Source of the DNA: JACCTU01 sp963700495
Lineage (GTDB): Bacteria; Actinomycetota; Thermoleophilia; Gaiellales; Gaiellaceae
Length of the DNA: 64,000 nucleotides
Direction of reading: 5' to 3'
Assembly: GCA_963700495.1 (NCBI GenBank)
Contig: CAVOXT010000003.1
Span: forward strand, 434,001-498,000
Of this stretch, positions 56,904 through 64,000 are shown one piece after another. The position numbers and the translations under genes were made by a program. Every line of letters starts with the position of its first letter. Position 1 is the first letter of the stretch. The notes below the pieces were generated by a model, which was given only the letters and a program-made list of their open reading frames with translations, had not been told where the DNA came from and ran no database searches.

Positions 56904-57791
56904 ATGCAGCGGCTCGCCGTGATCGCTCTCGCGGTGCTCCTCGGCGCGTGCGATTCAGCCGGGGCGGCCAAGCAGGCGAGACCGCAGCCGACCTTCGCGA
57001 TCCCGTACGCGCTCGAATACGGACCCGACGGGGCGCTCTACGTCGCCGACGGCGGGCTCGGCCGCGTGCTCCGCTACGACCTGGGGAAGAAGCGCCTGAC
57101 AGTCTTCGCGCGCGGCCTGCCCGAGCCGGCGCAGCTCGTCAGTGACGGCAGCGGGCTGTACGTCTCCGAGATCCGGACGAACCGCGTCCTCAGGATCGAC
57201 CGTCGCGGCCGGGTGACGAAGCTCGCAGACGTGCGCGCCCCTTCAGGTCTGGCGCTTCGCAACTCGACCCTCTACGTCTCGTCGCTCGAGAGCTTCATCG
57301 TTGCGATCGACCTCCGTACACGCGCAGCGACCAGGATCGCGGGGGACGGCACGCCGGAGTCGTCGGGCGACGGCCGGCCGGCCGTCGAGGCGCGGGTGGA
57401 GTCGCCGCACGGCATCGAGTTCGATCCTGAGGGCAACCTGTATCTGAGCGCGGGCGAGACGATCCGCCGGATCGACGCGGCGACCGGAATCATCTCGACC
57501 GTCGCGCACGTCTCGGCGTTCCAGTTCGAGATCGCGCCCGACGGGACCATCTACTTCGTGCAAGGCGATCCGCGCGGCGGCCGTGTGCTGCGGCTCGAGA
57601 CCGATGGGACCGCGACCACGATTGCGGGGAACGGGACGCTCGCCGGGCCTCGCGCGTTGCTCCCGTCCGACCTGCTTCTGACCCGCGACCGGCGCGCGCT
57701 CCTGATCGGCCAGACCCGGCCGTTTCCCGCTGTGCGTCGCCTCGACCTGCGGACGGGCCGGCTCACGACACTCGTCCGCGGAAGGCGGTAG
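56904..57791 (+). CDS. NHL/SMP-30-like beta-propeller lipoprotein
   Basis: The protein has 295 residues, ATG 56904. Lipoprotein signal MQRLAVIALAVLLGACDSAG with lipobox L-G-A-C. The rest forms about six NHL-type blades: YALEYGPDGALYVADGGLGR, SDGSGLYVSEIRTNRVLRID, GIEFDPEGNLYLSAGETIRR and FEIAPDGTIYFVQGDPRGG. Propellers of this type are binding scaffolds or lactonase-like enzymes at the cell surface. Divergent from the sigma factor gene. Confidence 0.78.
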   Translation: MQRLAVIALAVLLGACDSAGAAKQARPQPTFAIPYALEYGPDGALYVADGGLGRVLRYDLGKKRLTVFARGLPEPAQLVSDGSGLYVSEIRTNRVLRIDRRGRVTKLADVRAPSGLALRNSTLYVSSLESFIVAIDLRTRAATRIAGDGTPESSGDGRPAVEARVESPHGIEFDPEGNLYLSAGETIRRIDAATGIISTVAHVSAFQFEIAPDGTIYFVQGDPRGGRVLRLETDGTATTIAGNGTLAGPRALLPSDLLLTRDRRALLIGQTRPFPAVRRLDLRTGRLTTLVRGRR

Positions 57792-57805
57792 CGCGCTGGT
57801 TTACG

Positions 57806-58273
57806 TCATCGCGGCGCCGGCGGCCACTGGACGTCGCCGATCGGGCGGGTGAACGACTTGCCGGTGTTCTTCCAGCCGACGCGCTCGTAGAACGCGTGCG
57901 TCTCGTCGCGCCAGTTCGCCGACTCGAGCGTCATGCCCCAGCAGCCACGCTCGCGCGCCCGGCGCTCCGCCTCGTCGAGCAGCAGGCGCCCGATTCCCTT
58001 GCCCCGCGCGGACTCCGCCACGACGAGGTCGGGCACCCAGGCTTGCGGCTCCAGGAAGTTCAGCCGCTGCCGGAACTCGACATCGACGAAACCGAACACC
58101 TCGCCGCCGTCGTCGGCGAGCAGTGCAAGCGTGTCGTCCCTCGAGAGGTAGCGCTCGAACGCGTCGCGGTGCTGCGGCTCGCCGGGGTCGTCGCGAACGT
58201 CGGGCCGGCCGAGCTCGGCGAGCAGGTCCTTCACACGCTGCCAGTCGTCCGGGCGGGCGTCACGAACGTGCAT
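57806..58273 (-). CDS. GNAT-family N-acetyltransferase
   Basis: The protein has 155 residues. The acetyl-CoA binding motif A is PDLVVAESARGKGIGRLLLD (R-G-K-G-I-G), with motif B ETHAFYERVGWKNTGKSFTR. The substrate amine is unknown. It ends 14 bases from the convergent propeller gene. Confidence 0.88.
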   Translation of the reverse strand: MHVRDARPDDWQRVKDLLAELGRPDVRDDPGEPQHRDAFERYLSRDDTLALLADDGGEVFGFVDVEFRQRLNFLEPQAWVPDLVVAESARGKGIGRLLLDEAERRARERGCWGMTLESANWRDETHAFYERVGWKNTGKSFTRPIGDVQWPPAPR

Positions 58274-58305
58274 GCGCGCATTGTTGCTGCGGCCGGAGTG
58301 GGCTC

Positions 58306-59052
58306 CTAGCGTTCCCGCGGCTCCCAGGAGAAGAATCGCCAGGCGACGAGCGTCCCCGCGATGCCCCAGCCGAGCAGGACGAGCACGGCGCGTGGCTGGT
58401 CGCTGATCGTCTCCCCTGAGTACACGACGCCCTGGGCGATGTCGACGAGGTAGGTGAGCGGCAACACGTCCGCGACGGCCTGGAGAAACTCAGGAAAGTC
58501 TCTCGTCGGGCCGAAGCCGCCCGAGAGGAACGCCATCGGCAAAATGATCACGTTCACAACCGCGGACGCCCCCTCGGCCGAGCGGATCAGCGCGGCCGCG
58601 CCGAAGCCCATCCCGGCGAAGCAGAAGAAGCCGAGCAGAAACGACAGGAAGAGCGAGGGCCACTGCGACGGCAGGCGCCAGTCGTAGAGCAGCGCGCCGA
58701 GCGCCATGATCGAAGCCGCCTGGAGCACGAACACGATCAGCGTCGAGCAGAGCGTCCCGGCGAGATACGTGGGCCCGGGCAGGGGCGTCGAGCGGATCCG
58801 CTTCAGCACGCCCGACTCGCGGCGCAGCACGAGCGTGATCGCGAGGCCGCCGAACGCGGTGTTCGCGATGCCGTACGTGATCAGCGACGGCACGAGGTAG
58901 TCGGTGAGCGGCTTCCCCCGATACTCGCCCGTGTAGACGGTCGAGAGGAGCAGGAACAGGAGGACGGGGAAGAGGAAGACGAAGACGGCGCTTTCGCGGC
59001 CGCGCCAGAAGATGAGCTGGTCTGCTCGGATCTGGTGCGCGAGCAGGCTCAC
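58306..59052 (-). CDS. ABC-2 type transporter permease
   Basis: The protein has 248 residues; the GTG at 59052 overlaps the ATPase stop (GTGA). Six helices include FVFLFPVLLFLLLSTVYTGE, LITYGIANTAFGGLAITLVL, LIVFVLQAASIMALGALLYD, LSFLLGFFCFAGMGFGAAAL, VVNVIILPMAFLSGGF and LVLLGWGIAGTLVAWRFF. The ABC-2 motif F-L-x-G-G-F ... VADVLPLTYLVDIAQGVVYS is present. It forms an exporter with the preceding ATPase. Confidence 0.9.
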   Translation of the reverse strand: MSLLAHQIRADQLIFWRGRESAVFVFLFPVLLFLLLSTVYTGEYRGKPLTDYLVPSLITYGIANTAFGGLAITLVLRRESGVLKRIRSTPLPGPTYLAGTLCSTLIVFVLQAASIMALGALLYDWRLPSQWPSLFLSFLLGFFCFAGMGFGAAALIRSAEGASAVVNVIILPMAFLSGGFGPTRDFPEFLQAVADVLPLTYLVDIAQGVVYSGETISDQPRAVLVLLGWGIAGTLVAWRFFSWEPRER

Positions 59053-59894
59053 GAGCCCTCCTCGTCGAGCAGGTCGAGGTAGACGTCCTCCAGCGAGCCG
59101 CGCCGCACCTCGAGGTCCTCGAGCTCGCGCCCCTCTGCGACCGCACGGGACGTGAGCTCGTGCAGCAGGCGCGTCGGCTCCTCGGTCCCGATGACCTTGA
59201 GCTCGCCGTTCTCCCGGTAGCGGACCTCGGTGCGAGACGTCGCGACGAGCTCCGACGGCGTCCCCTCCGAGACGATCACGCCGTCCCGGAGGACGGCGAC
59301 GCGGTCCGCGAGCTGCTGCGCCTCGTCGAGGTAATGCGTCGTCAGCAGGATCGTCTTGCCGAGTGCCCGGAGCCCGCGAAACATCGCCCACGCGTTCCGG
59401 CGAGCCTGCGGGTCGAAGCCCGTCGTCGGCTCGTCGAGAAAGACGAGGTCAGGGTCGCCGACGAGAGCGAGGCCGAGGTCGAGCCGGCGCTTCTGGCCGC
59501 CGGAGAGCGTCTTCACGCGCGCGTCGCGCTTCTCGCCGAGGCCGACGAGCTCGATCACCTCGTCGACGCCGCGCGGGTGCCGGTAGTAGCCGGCGTAGAT
59601 GCGCAGGGTCTCCGCGACCGTCACGTTCGGCCACGTCTCCGAGTGCTGGAGGACGACGCCGATTCGCTCGCGGAGCGTCCGGTCCCGGTTCTGCGGGTCG
59701 AGGCCCAGCACGGTCACGTCGCCGGCGTCCCGCGTCCGGTAGCCCTCCAGGATCTCGACCGTCGTGGTCTTGCCCGCGCCGTTCGGCCCGAGCAGGCAGA
59801 AGACCTCGCCCTCTGCGATCTGGAAGGAGATCCCGCGAAGAGCCTCGTAACCACCGTACGACTTGCGGAGACCCTGGACGTCGACTGCCGCCAT
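59049..59894 (-). CDS. ABC-2 exporter ATP-binding protein
   Basis: The protein has 281 residues. Walker A LLGPNGAGKTTTVEILEGY, signature LSGGQKRRLDLGLALVGDPD, Walker B LVFLDEPTTGFDPQARRNA and H-loop LLTTHYLDEAQQLADRV. The C-terminal domain ends VRRGSLEDVYLDLLDEEGS. ATG 59894 is preferred over upstream in-frame codons because the ATPase homology begins there (MAAVDVQGLRKSYGGYEALR). Exporter of unknown substrate. Confidence 0.92.
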   Translation of the reverse strand: MAAVDVQGLRKSYGGYEALRGISFQIAEGEVFCLLGPNGAGKTTTVEILEGYRTRDAGDVTVLGLDPQNRDRTLRERIGVVLQHSETWPNVTVAETLRIYAGYYRHPRGVDEVIELVGLGEKRDARVKTLSGGQKRRLDLGLALVGDPDLVFLDEPTTGFDPQARRNAWAMFRGLRALGKTILLTTHYLDEAQQLADRVAVLRDGVIVSEGTPSELVATSRTEVRYRENGELKVIGTEEPTRLLHELTSRAVAEGRELEDLEVRRGSLEDVYLDLLDEEGS

Positions 59895-60006
59895 GCGGGG
59901 GATTCTGGCCCAACCGCACCGATGCGGGTTTCCCGCAGCACGAACAGTGTTAGGTCCGATGGCGCCGGTTGGCGCTCCTGCGAGCATGGTTCTCCAGGAC
60001 TGAAGG

Positions 60007-61203
60007 GTGGGAAGCCCTGTGCACGGTTCGCCTGTATTCCCGCAGCGTGCTCCCGGGAGCCGGGCGCTTGAGTCATTGCGGGGAAGACTTCCGGCGCGCC
60101 GATTCTGCTTCGCGCTCGCCTTCATGCTCGTAGTCGCGCCCGCAGCCTTCGCCGGATCTGTCTCCAGCCGGGCGCACGAGGTGGCCGGGACCTGGCAGCG
60201 CCTGCGCTCCGGCACCGATCACGAGCGGCATGCTGAGCGTGTGGACGGGGAGGGAGATGCTGATCTTCGGCCGCGCCCAGCCAGATCCCCCGTGGTCCGT
60301 CAACGTCGCCGCCGCCTATAACCCCAGCCTCAACACCTGGCGCCGACTGGCACCTCCGCCGGGACCGACCGGCAACTACGAGGGTCACTACAGCGCCGTC
60401 TGGACCGGCAAGGAGATGCTGGTCTGGGTCCCCTCACCCGCGAGGCGTTCAACCCGGCGACCAACGAGTGGCGGAGGCTGCCCGAGAATGCCGTGCCTGA
60501 CGGAATCGTCGTCTGGACCGGTCGCGAGATGATCGGCTGGGGCGGCGGCTGCTGCGGGGACGCCTCCTCCGAGGGCGCGGCGTACAACCCGGCGACAAAT
60601 GTCCGGCGCAAGCTGGCTCGCTCGCCCCTCGCGCCCGAGCAGCGGCCGATCGGAGCCTGGACGGGCCGCGAACTCGTCTTGTTCGTGAGCGGGGTCAATC
60701 CCGCAAGCGGGAAACCTTGGCCGGCACGGCTGGCCCGCGCGGCCGCCTACAACCCGGTCACCGACAAGTGGCGGCGGATCACGCCGCTGCCCGAGTTCGG
60801 CGGCGACGCTGTTTGGGACGGACGCGAGATCCTCGTCGTCGGGAGCGGCGCCCAACGCCGATCCGCCTACGCCTACGCTCCCGCGACCAACCGTTGGCGG
60901 CGACTCGCTTCGATGCCGTCGCAGCACCCTCGCGCCGCGACCGTGTGGACCGGGCGGCGGCTCCTGGTCTGGGGCGGAGGGACGTTCCGCGACGACGGCT
61001 CGCTCGCGATCGCAGGCCGGGGGCTTGGCTACGACCCGCGGGCCAACCGCTGGTCACTGCTCCCCTGGGCACCCGTGCTGGGGCGCCTCGACCCCACCGC
61101 GGTGTGGACCGGTCACGCGATGATCGTCTGGGGCGGTCAGAGACCTGTGACCGGCCAGAGGGTCATGGCCGATGGGGCCGTCTTCAGACCGGCAACGCTC
61201 TAG
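60007..61203 (+). pseudogene. Exported kelch-like beta-propeller protein (two frame breaks)
   Basis: A signal-like stretch RRFCFALAFMLVVAPAAFAG is followed by SSRAHEVAGTWQRL. One extra base near 60200 leads to GMLSVWTGREMLIFGRAQPD and AAAYNPSLNTWRRLAPPP. A missing G in the run near 60426 (LVWG ... LTREAFNPATNEWRRLP) leads to the rest. About five kelch-like blades show the pattern A-V-W-T-G-x-x-x-x-x-W-G-G and Y-N-P-x-T-x-x-W. One +1 and one -1 event suggests either true decay or error. The start is uncertain (GTG 60007 or a later TTG). Confidence 0.7.
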
Positions 61204-61236
61204 CTCGAAGGACGGGATCGCGAAGCGGTACCTGGG

Positions 61237-61629
61237 CTAGAGCTCGACCGCGAAGACGCCGCCCGTCGGGAACGGCGGCTCGGGTCCGCCGCTGAGCGCG
61301 GCCGCGACGCGGCCGCAGTCGGGCTGATGGCCGACGACGACCACGACCTCGCCCCTCCCGGAGACGGCGGTTCGCACGTCGTCGGCGTCGGCGCCCGGAG
61401 CGAGGCGCTCGTCGAGATCCACCTCGACGCCGACCACCTTCCCGATCGCCTCCGCGGTCTCGCGCGCTCGGAGCAGCGGGCTGCTGAGGATCGCGTCGGG
61501 CCGGACTCCGTCCGCGGCGAACTCCTTGCCGATCTGGCGCGCACGCTTCCGTCCGCCCTTCGTGAGGGGGCGGACGGCGTCGGGAGCGCCGGAGGCAGCC
61601 TTGGCGTGGCGCACGATGAACAGCCGCAT
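61237..61629 (-). CDS. sixA: SixA-type phosphohistidine phosphatase
   Basis: The protein has 130 residues, ATG 61629. The catalytic R-H motif is in MRLFIVRHAKAASGAPD; SSPLLRARETAEAIG and VVVVGHQPDCGRVAAAL (second histidine) complete the histidine-phosphatase site. SixA proteins dephosphorylate phosphohistidine in HPt or phosphotransferase proteins. Upstream in-frame ATGs are possible, but the motif begins at this M. Confidence 0.85.
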   Translation of the reverse strand: MRLFIVRHAKAASGAPDAVRPLTKGGRKRARQIGKEFAADGVRPDAILSSPLLRARETAEAIGKVVGVEVDLDERLAPGADADDVRTAVSGRGEVVVVVGHQPDCGRVAAALSGGPEPPFPTGGVFAVEL

Positions 61630-61681
61630 CGCGACAAGCATACGACGGTGCCGTCGGGACCCCGCTGTAGGGTCCCGCGCC

Positions 61682-62281
61682 GTGATCAGAACCGTTCCCG
61701 GTAGCGGCGGTTGGCTCGAGGTCGTCTGCGGCCCGATGTTCAGCGGCAAGAGCGAAGAGCTGATCAGGCGCCTGCGCAGAGCGGAGATCGCGGGTCAGCG
61801 CGTGCTGATCGTGAAGCCGCGGATCGACGACCGCTACGACGTCGCTCACGTCGTCAGCCACGCAGGCGCGCGGATGCGTGCGGTCGCCGTTGACGGGGTC
61901 GCCGACGCACTTCGCCGGTCGGAGACCTCCGACGTGATCGGTGTCGACGAGGCGCAGTTCTTCGAAGCGGCGATCGTCGACGCGGTGCAGGAGCTCGTCG
62001 CGCGCGGGAAGCGCGTGGTCGCCGCCGGTCTCGACCGTGACTTCCGAGGCGAGCCGTTCGGCCCGATGCCACTTCTGCTCTGCCTCGCCGAGTTCGTCGA
62101 CAAGCTCCAGGCGGTCTGCCACAAGTGCGGCGGACCGGCGACGCGGACGCAGCGCCTCGTCGACGGTCAACCGGCGCCGTTCGACGGCGCGACGATCCAG
62201 ATCGGCGCACTCGACTCGTACGAGGCGCGCTGCAGCGCGTGCTACCAGCCGGGCGTCTTCGCTCTCGACGCCGTCGGCTGA
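61682..62281 (+). CDS. tdk: Thymidine kinase
   Basis: The protein has 199 residues, GTG 61682. Walker A VVCGPMFSGKSEELIRRLRR, Walker B-like VIGVDEAQFFEAAI and the lasso/zinc part (LQAVCHKCGGPATRTQRLVD, YEARCSACYQPGVF) are intact. It phosphorylates thymidine in the salvage pathway. The catabolic dihydropyrimidinase block lies 45 kb away, so no operon link. Confidence 0.94.
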   Translation: MIRTVPGSGGWLEVVCGPMFSGKSEELIRRLRRAEIAGQRVLIVKPRIDDRYDVAHVVSHAGARMRAVAVDGVADALRRSETSDVIGVDEAQFFEAAIVDAVQELVARGKRVVAAGLDRDFRGEPFGPMPLLLCLAEFVDKLQAVCHKCGGPATRTQRLVDGQPAPFDGATIQIGALDSYEARCSACYQPGVFALDAVG

Positions 62282-62298
62282 TCGCCTAGAGTCGCGTC

Positions 62299-63141
62299 GT
62301 GTCGACGTTTCGGTACGTCGTGGCCGACGTGTTCACGGACACACCCCTTGCGGGAAACCAGCTCGCCGTCTTCACCGACGCACGTGACATCCCGGAGGAG
62401 CGGCTGCAACTGCTCGCGCGGGAAATGGCGTTCAGCGAGACAGTCTTCGCCTATCCGCCGACTGCCGGGGGTCACGTGCGGATCCGCATCTTCACTCCGT
62501 CCTCGGAGATCCCGTTCGCGGGGCATCCGACGCTCGGGACCGCGTTCGTGCTCGCCCAGCCGATGCAGCTCGACCTGATCGGGATCGAGACCGGGTCGGG
62601 GCTCGTGCCCGTCCGGCTCGAACGCGAGGGGCCGAAGATCGTCTTCGGACGGATGGAGCAGCCGATTCCGACGATCGAGCCGTTCGACGACGACGGGCTG
62701 CTCTCGGCGCTCGGCGTCGAGTCTTCCGAGCTTCCCGTCGAGCTGTACGACAACGGCATGCGCCACGTCTACGTCGCACTCGCGAGCGAGGACTCCGTCG
62801 CCGGGCTCGAGCCCGACGTCAAGGCGCTCGGGCGATTCGGAGCGACGCTCGGCTTCAACTGCTTCGCCGGCGAGGATGCACGCTGGAAGACGCGCATGTT
62901 CGCTCCCGGCGAGGGAGTGTCGGAAGATCCGGCCACGGGCTCGGCCGCCGGGCCGCTTGCAGTCCACCTCGCCCGCCACGGCCGCATCGCCTGGGGCGAC
63001 GAGATCGAGATCTCGCAGGGCGTGGAGATCGGCAGGCCGTCGACGCTCTACGCCCGGGCCGACGGCTCGGCGGACGGGATCGAGCGCGTCGAGGTCGGCG
63101 GCTCGGCCGTCGTCGTCGCGCGCGGCGAGTTTCGCTTCTAG
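62299..63141 (+). CDS. PhzF-family isomerase-like protein
   Basis: The protein has 280 residues, GTG 62299. RYVVADVFTDTPLAGNQLAV, the catalytic Glu in EMAFSETVFAY, RIFTPSSEIPFAGHPTLGTA and the C-terminal GVSEDPATGSAAGPLAVHLA are the diagnostic PhzF motifs. Family members isomerise or epimerise small acids. No phenazine gene is present, so the substrate is unknown. The stop overlaps the convergent PfkB stop by 4 bases (CTAG). Confidence 0.92.
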   Translation: MSTFRYVVADVFTDTPLAGNQLAVFTDARDIPEERLQLLAREMAFSETVFAYPPTAGGHVRIRIFTPSSEIPFAGHPTLGTAFVLAQPMQLDLIGIETGSGLVPVRLEREGPKIVFGRMEQPIPTIEPFDDDGLLSALGVESSELPVELYDNGMRHVYVALASEDSVAGLEPDVKALGRFGATLGFNCFAGEDARWKTRMFAPGEGVSEDPATGSAAGPLAVHLARHGRIAWGDEIEISQGVEIGRPSTLYARADGSADGIERVEVGGSAVVVARGEFRF

Positions 63142-63941
63142 CTCTCGCGCTGTCGGTTCGTGAGCAGGAGCGCGACGAGCGCCGTCGCGCGCCGTGCAGC
63201 GGCGGTCGGCCCGAGCCCGTCGCTGCGTGCGGCGAGGTAGCCGACCGCGAACACGTCGCCGCAGCCCGTCAGGTCGACGCCGTGGATCGGGTCGCATGGG
63301 ACGGGCGTCGACCCGCCCCCGGCGTACACGACGGATCCGCGCGAGCCGAGCGTGACGACGACCTCGGGCACGCCGAGGCCGAGGATCGTCTCGTCGCTCA
63401 GGTCCGGCAGGAACGCTGCCGCCTCCTCCTCGGCGAGCTTGAGGAACGAGATGTGCCGCAGCACCTCGCGATCGAAGTGTTCGTCGAGGCGGACGGGGCC
63501 GAGCTCGGCCGCCCGGACGAGGCCCTGCCCGTCGTAGGAGACGCTGCGACCCTGGGCGAGCGCTGCGAGCGTCGCGGCGGGGAAGTCGGTCTGCACGAGC
63601 GGGGCGACGTGAACCCACTGAACGTCGTCGACGTGCGTGACGTCTGCGGGCGACCACGGGTCGCCGACCGCCTGCACCTCCGTCGTGCGCACTTCGCCTT
63701 CGTAGTGGAGCGCGAAGCCTGCGGTGCGTTCGGCGTCGACCATCGTCACCGGAACGCCGAGCGCGGTGAGAGGGGGCACGACGAGCGGGCGATCGTCCGG
63801 CGCGCACTTCGCGACGATGCGGGACCGACGGTGGAGCAGCCGGAGCCCCTGGCCGCAGTGGTACGGCCCGCCGCCGACCTGCGGAGGGCCGCCGTCGATC
63901 ACGTCGATCGCAACGTTGCCGAGGACGGCGAGTGTGCTCAC
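63138..63941 (-). CDS. PfkB-family sugar/nucleoside kinase
   Basis: The protein has 267 residues, GTG 63941. N-terminal glycine motif (LGNVAIDVIDGGPPQVGGGP) and the PfkB signature with catalytic Asp in DPIHGVDLTGCGDVFAVGYL. Shorter than ribokinase (about 300). It phosphorylates a sugar, nucleoside or adenosine-like alcohol; no clue to the substrate. The next minus-strand gene ends 17 bases upstream of its start. Confidence 0.85.
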   Translation of the reverse strand: MSTLAVLGNVAIDVIDGGPPQVGGGPYHCGQGLRLLHRRSRIVAKCAPDDRPLVVPPLTALGVPVTMVDAERTAGFALHYEGEVRTTEVQAVGDPWSPADVTHVDDVQWVHVAPLVQTDFPAATLAALAQGRSVSYDGQGLVRAAELGPVRLDEHFDREVLRHISFLKLAEEEAAAFLPDLSDETILGLGVPEVVVTLGSRGSVVYAGGGSTPVPCDPIHGVDLTGCGDVFAVGYLAARSDGLGPTAAARRATALVALLLTNRQRES

Positions 63942-63958
63942 GGGGGAATCCTCGCGGT

Positions 63959-64000
63959 TCAGCCGAGGAACGTCAGGTAGAGGAGCACAGCGTTCAGCGA
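63959..64000 (-). CDS. C-terminus of a minus-strand gene cut by the window end
   Basis: On the minus strand the last bases encode SLNAVLLYLTFLG followed by a stop at 63959-63961. The hydrophobic ending suggests a membrane protein. It lies 17 bases upstream of the PfkB-like gene and probably in the same operon. Too short for a family call. Confidence 0.4.
   Translation of the reverse strand, partial: SLNAVLLYLTFLG

Overview
The window is a stretch of very GC-rich bacterial chromosome, with dense gene packing and many GTG/TTG starts. Start and stop codons often overlap as GTGA or ATGA. A LuxR/AAA regulator, an F420-type luciferase-like oxidoreductase, an ANTAR protein, a PGN_0703-type nuclease and single-membrane secreted proteins point to an actinobacterium, most likely of the Thermoleophilia (Gaiellales/Solirubrobacterales) type. 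This placement is inference from gene content; no marker gene settles it.

Layout. 1-4.4 kb: the 3' part of a LuxR-family regulator, a cupin, two small proteins and an exported beta-helix protein. 4.4-16.6 kb: a catabolic block for reduced pyrimidines or hydantoins. It holds a class III aminotransferase, a methylmalonate/malonate-semialdehyde dehydrogenase, a dihydropyrimidinase, a four-gene NMT1-type ABC importer and a beta-ureidopropionase-like M20 hydrolase. Polyphosphate kinase and three gene remnants are embedded in it. Between 11.29 and 15.79 kb the reading frames are broken by about two dozen single-base shifts, nearly all +1, yet intact proteins can be reconstructed. This looks more like uncorrected sequence than decay. 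16.6-22.5 kb: a GST, an unusual operon (MetE-like, citryl-CoA-lyase-like, PaaK-like) divergent from a luciferase-like oxidoreductase, then msrB-msrA. 22.6-26.9 kb: an ABC-2 exporter operon ending in oligoendopeptidase F.

27-40.6 kb: a small exported protein, a collagen-like protein and glycerol kinase. Then comes a 9 kb cassette of two giant proteins of unknown function (1272 and 1541 residues) divergent from an Hcp-family tube-like protein. A 111-bp fragment of a diverged glpK lies on the far side of the cassette, so glpK sequence flanks it as a direct repeat. This cassette is the best candidate in the window for an undescribed system. 40.7-43.6 kb: citrate synthase and a methyltransferase. 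43.6-47.1 kb: an accessory patch with a second, different Hcp-like protein, a DUF2087-like regulator, a PGN_0703-type putative nuclease, an orphan PIN toxin, an integrase C-terminal scrap and a WD40 fragment. It ends at the 3' end of a tRNA-Arg(CCT), the classical position for an integrated element.

47.1-64 kb: an MMPL transporter, a three-gene operon of exported proteins, an ANTAR regulator with one frameshift, a cold-shock protein behind a structured leader, a glycoside-hydrolase-like protein, a primary-type sigma factor, an NHL lipoprotein, a GNAT enzyme, an ABC-2 exporter, a frameshifted kelch-like protein, SixA, thymidine kinase, a PhzF-family protein and a PfkB kinase. The window closes inside the C-terminus of another minus-strand gene. 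No CRISPR array, complete IS element, rRNA or riboswitch was seen.
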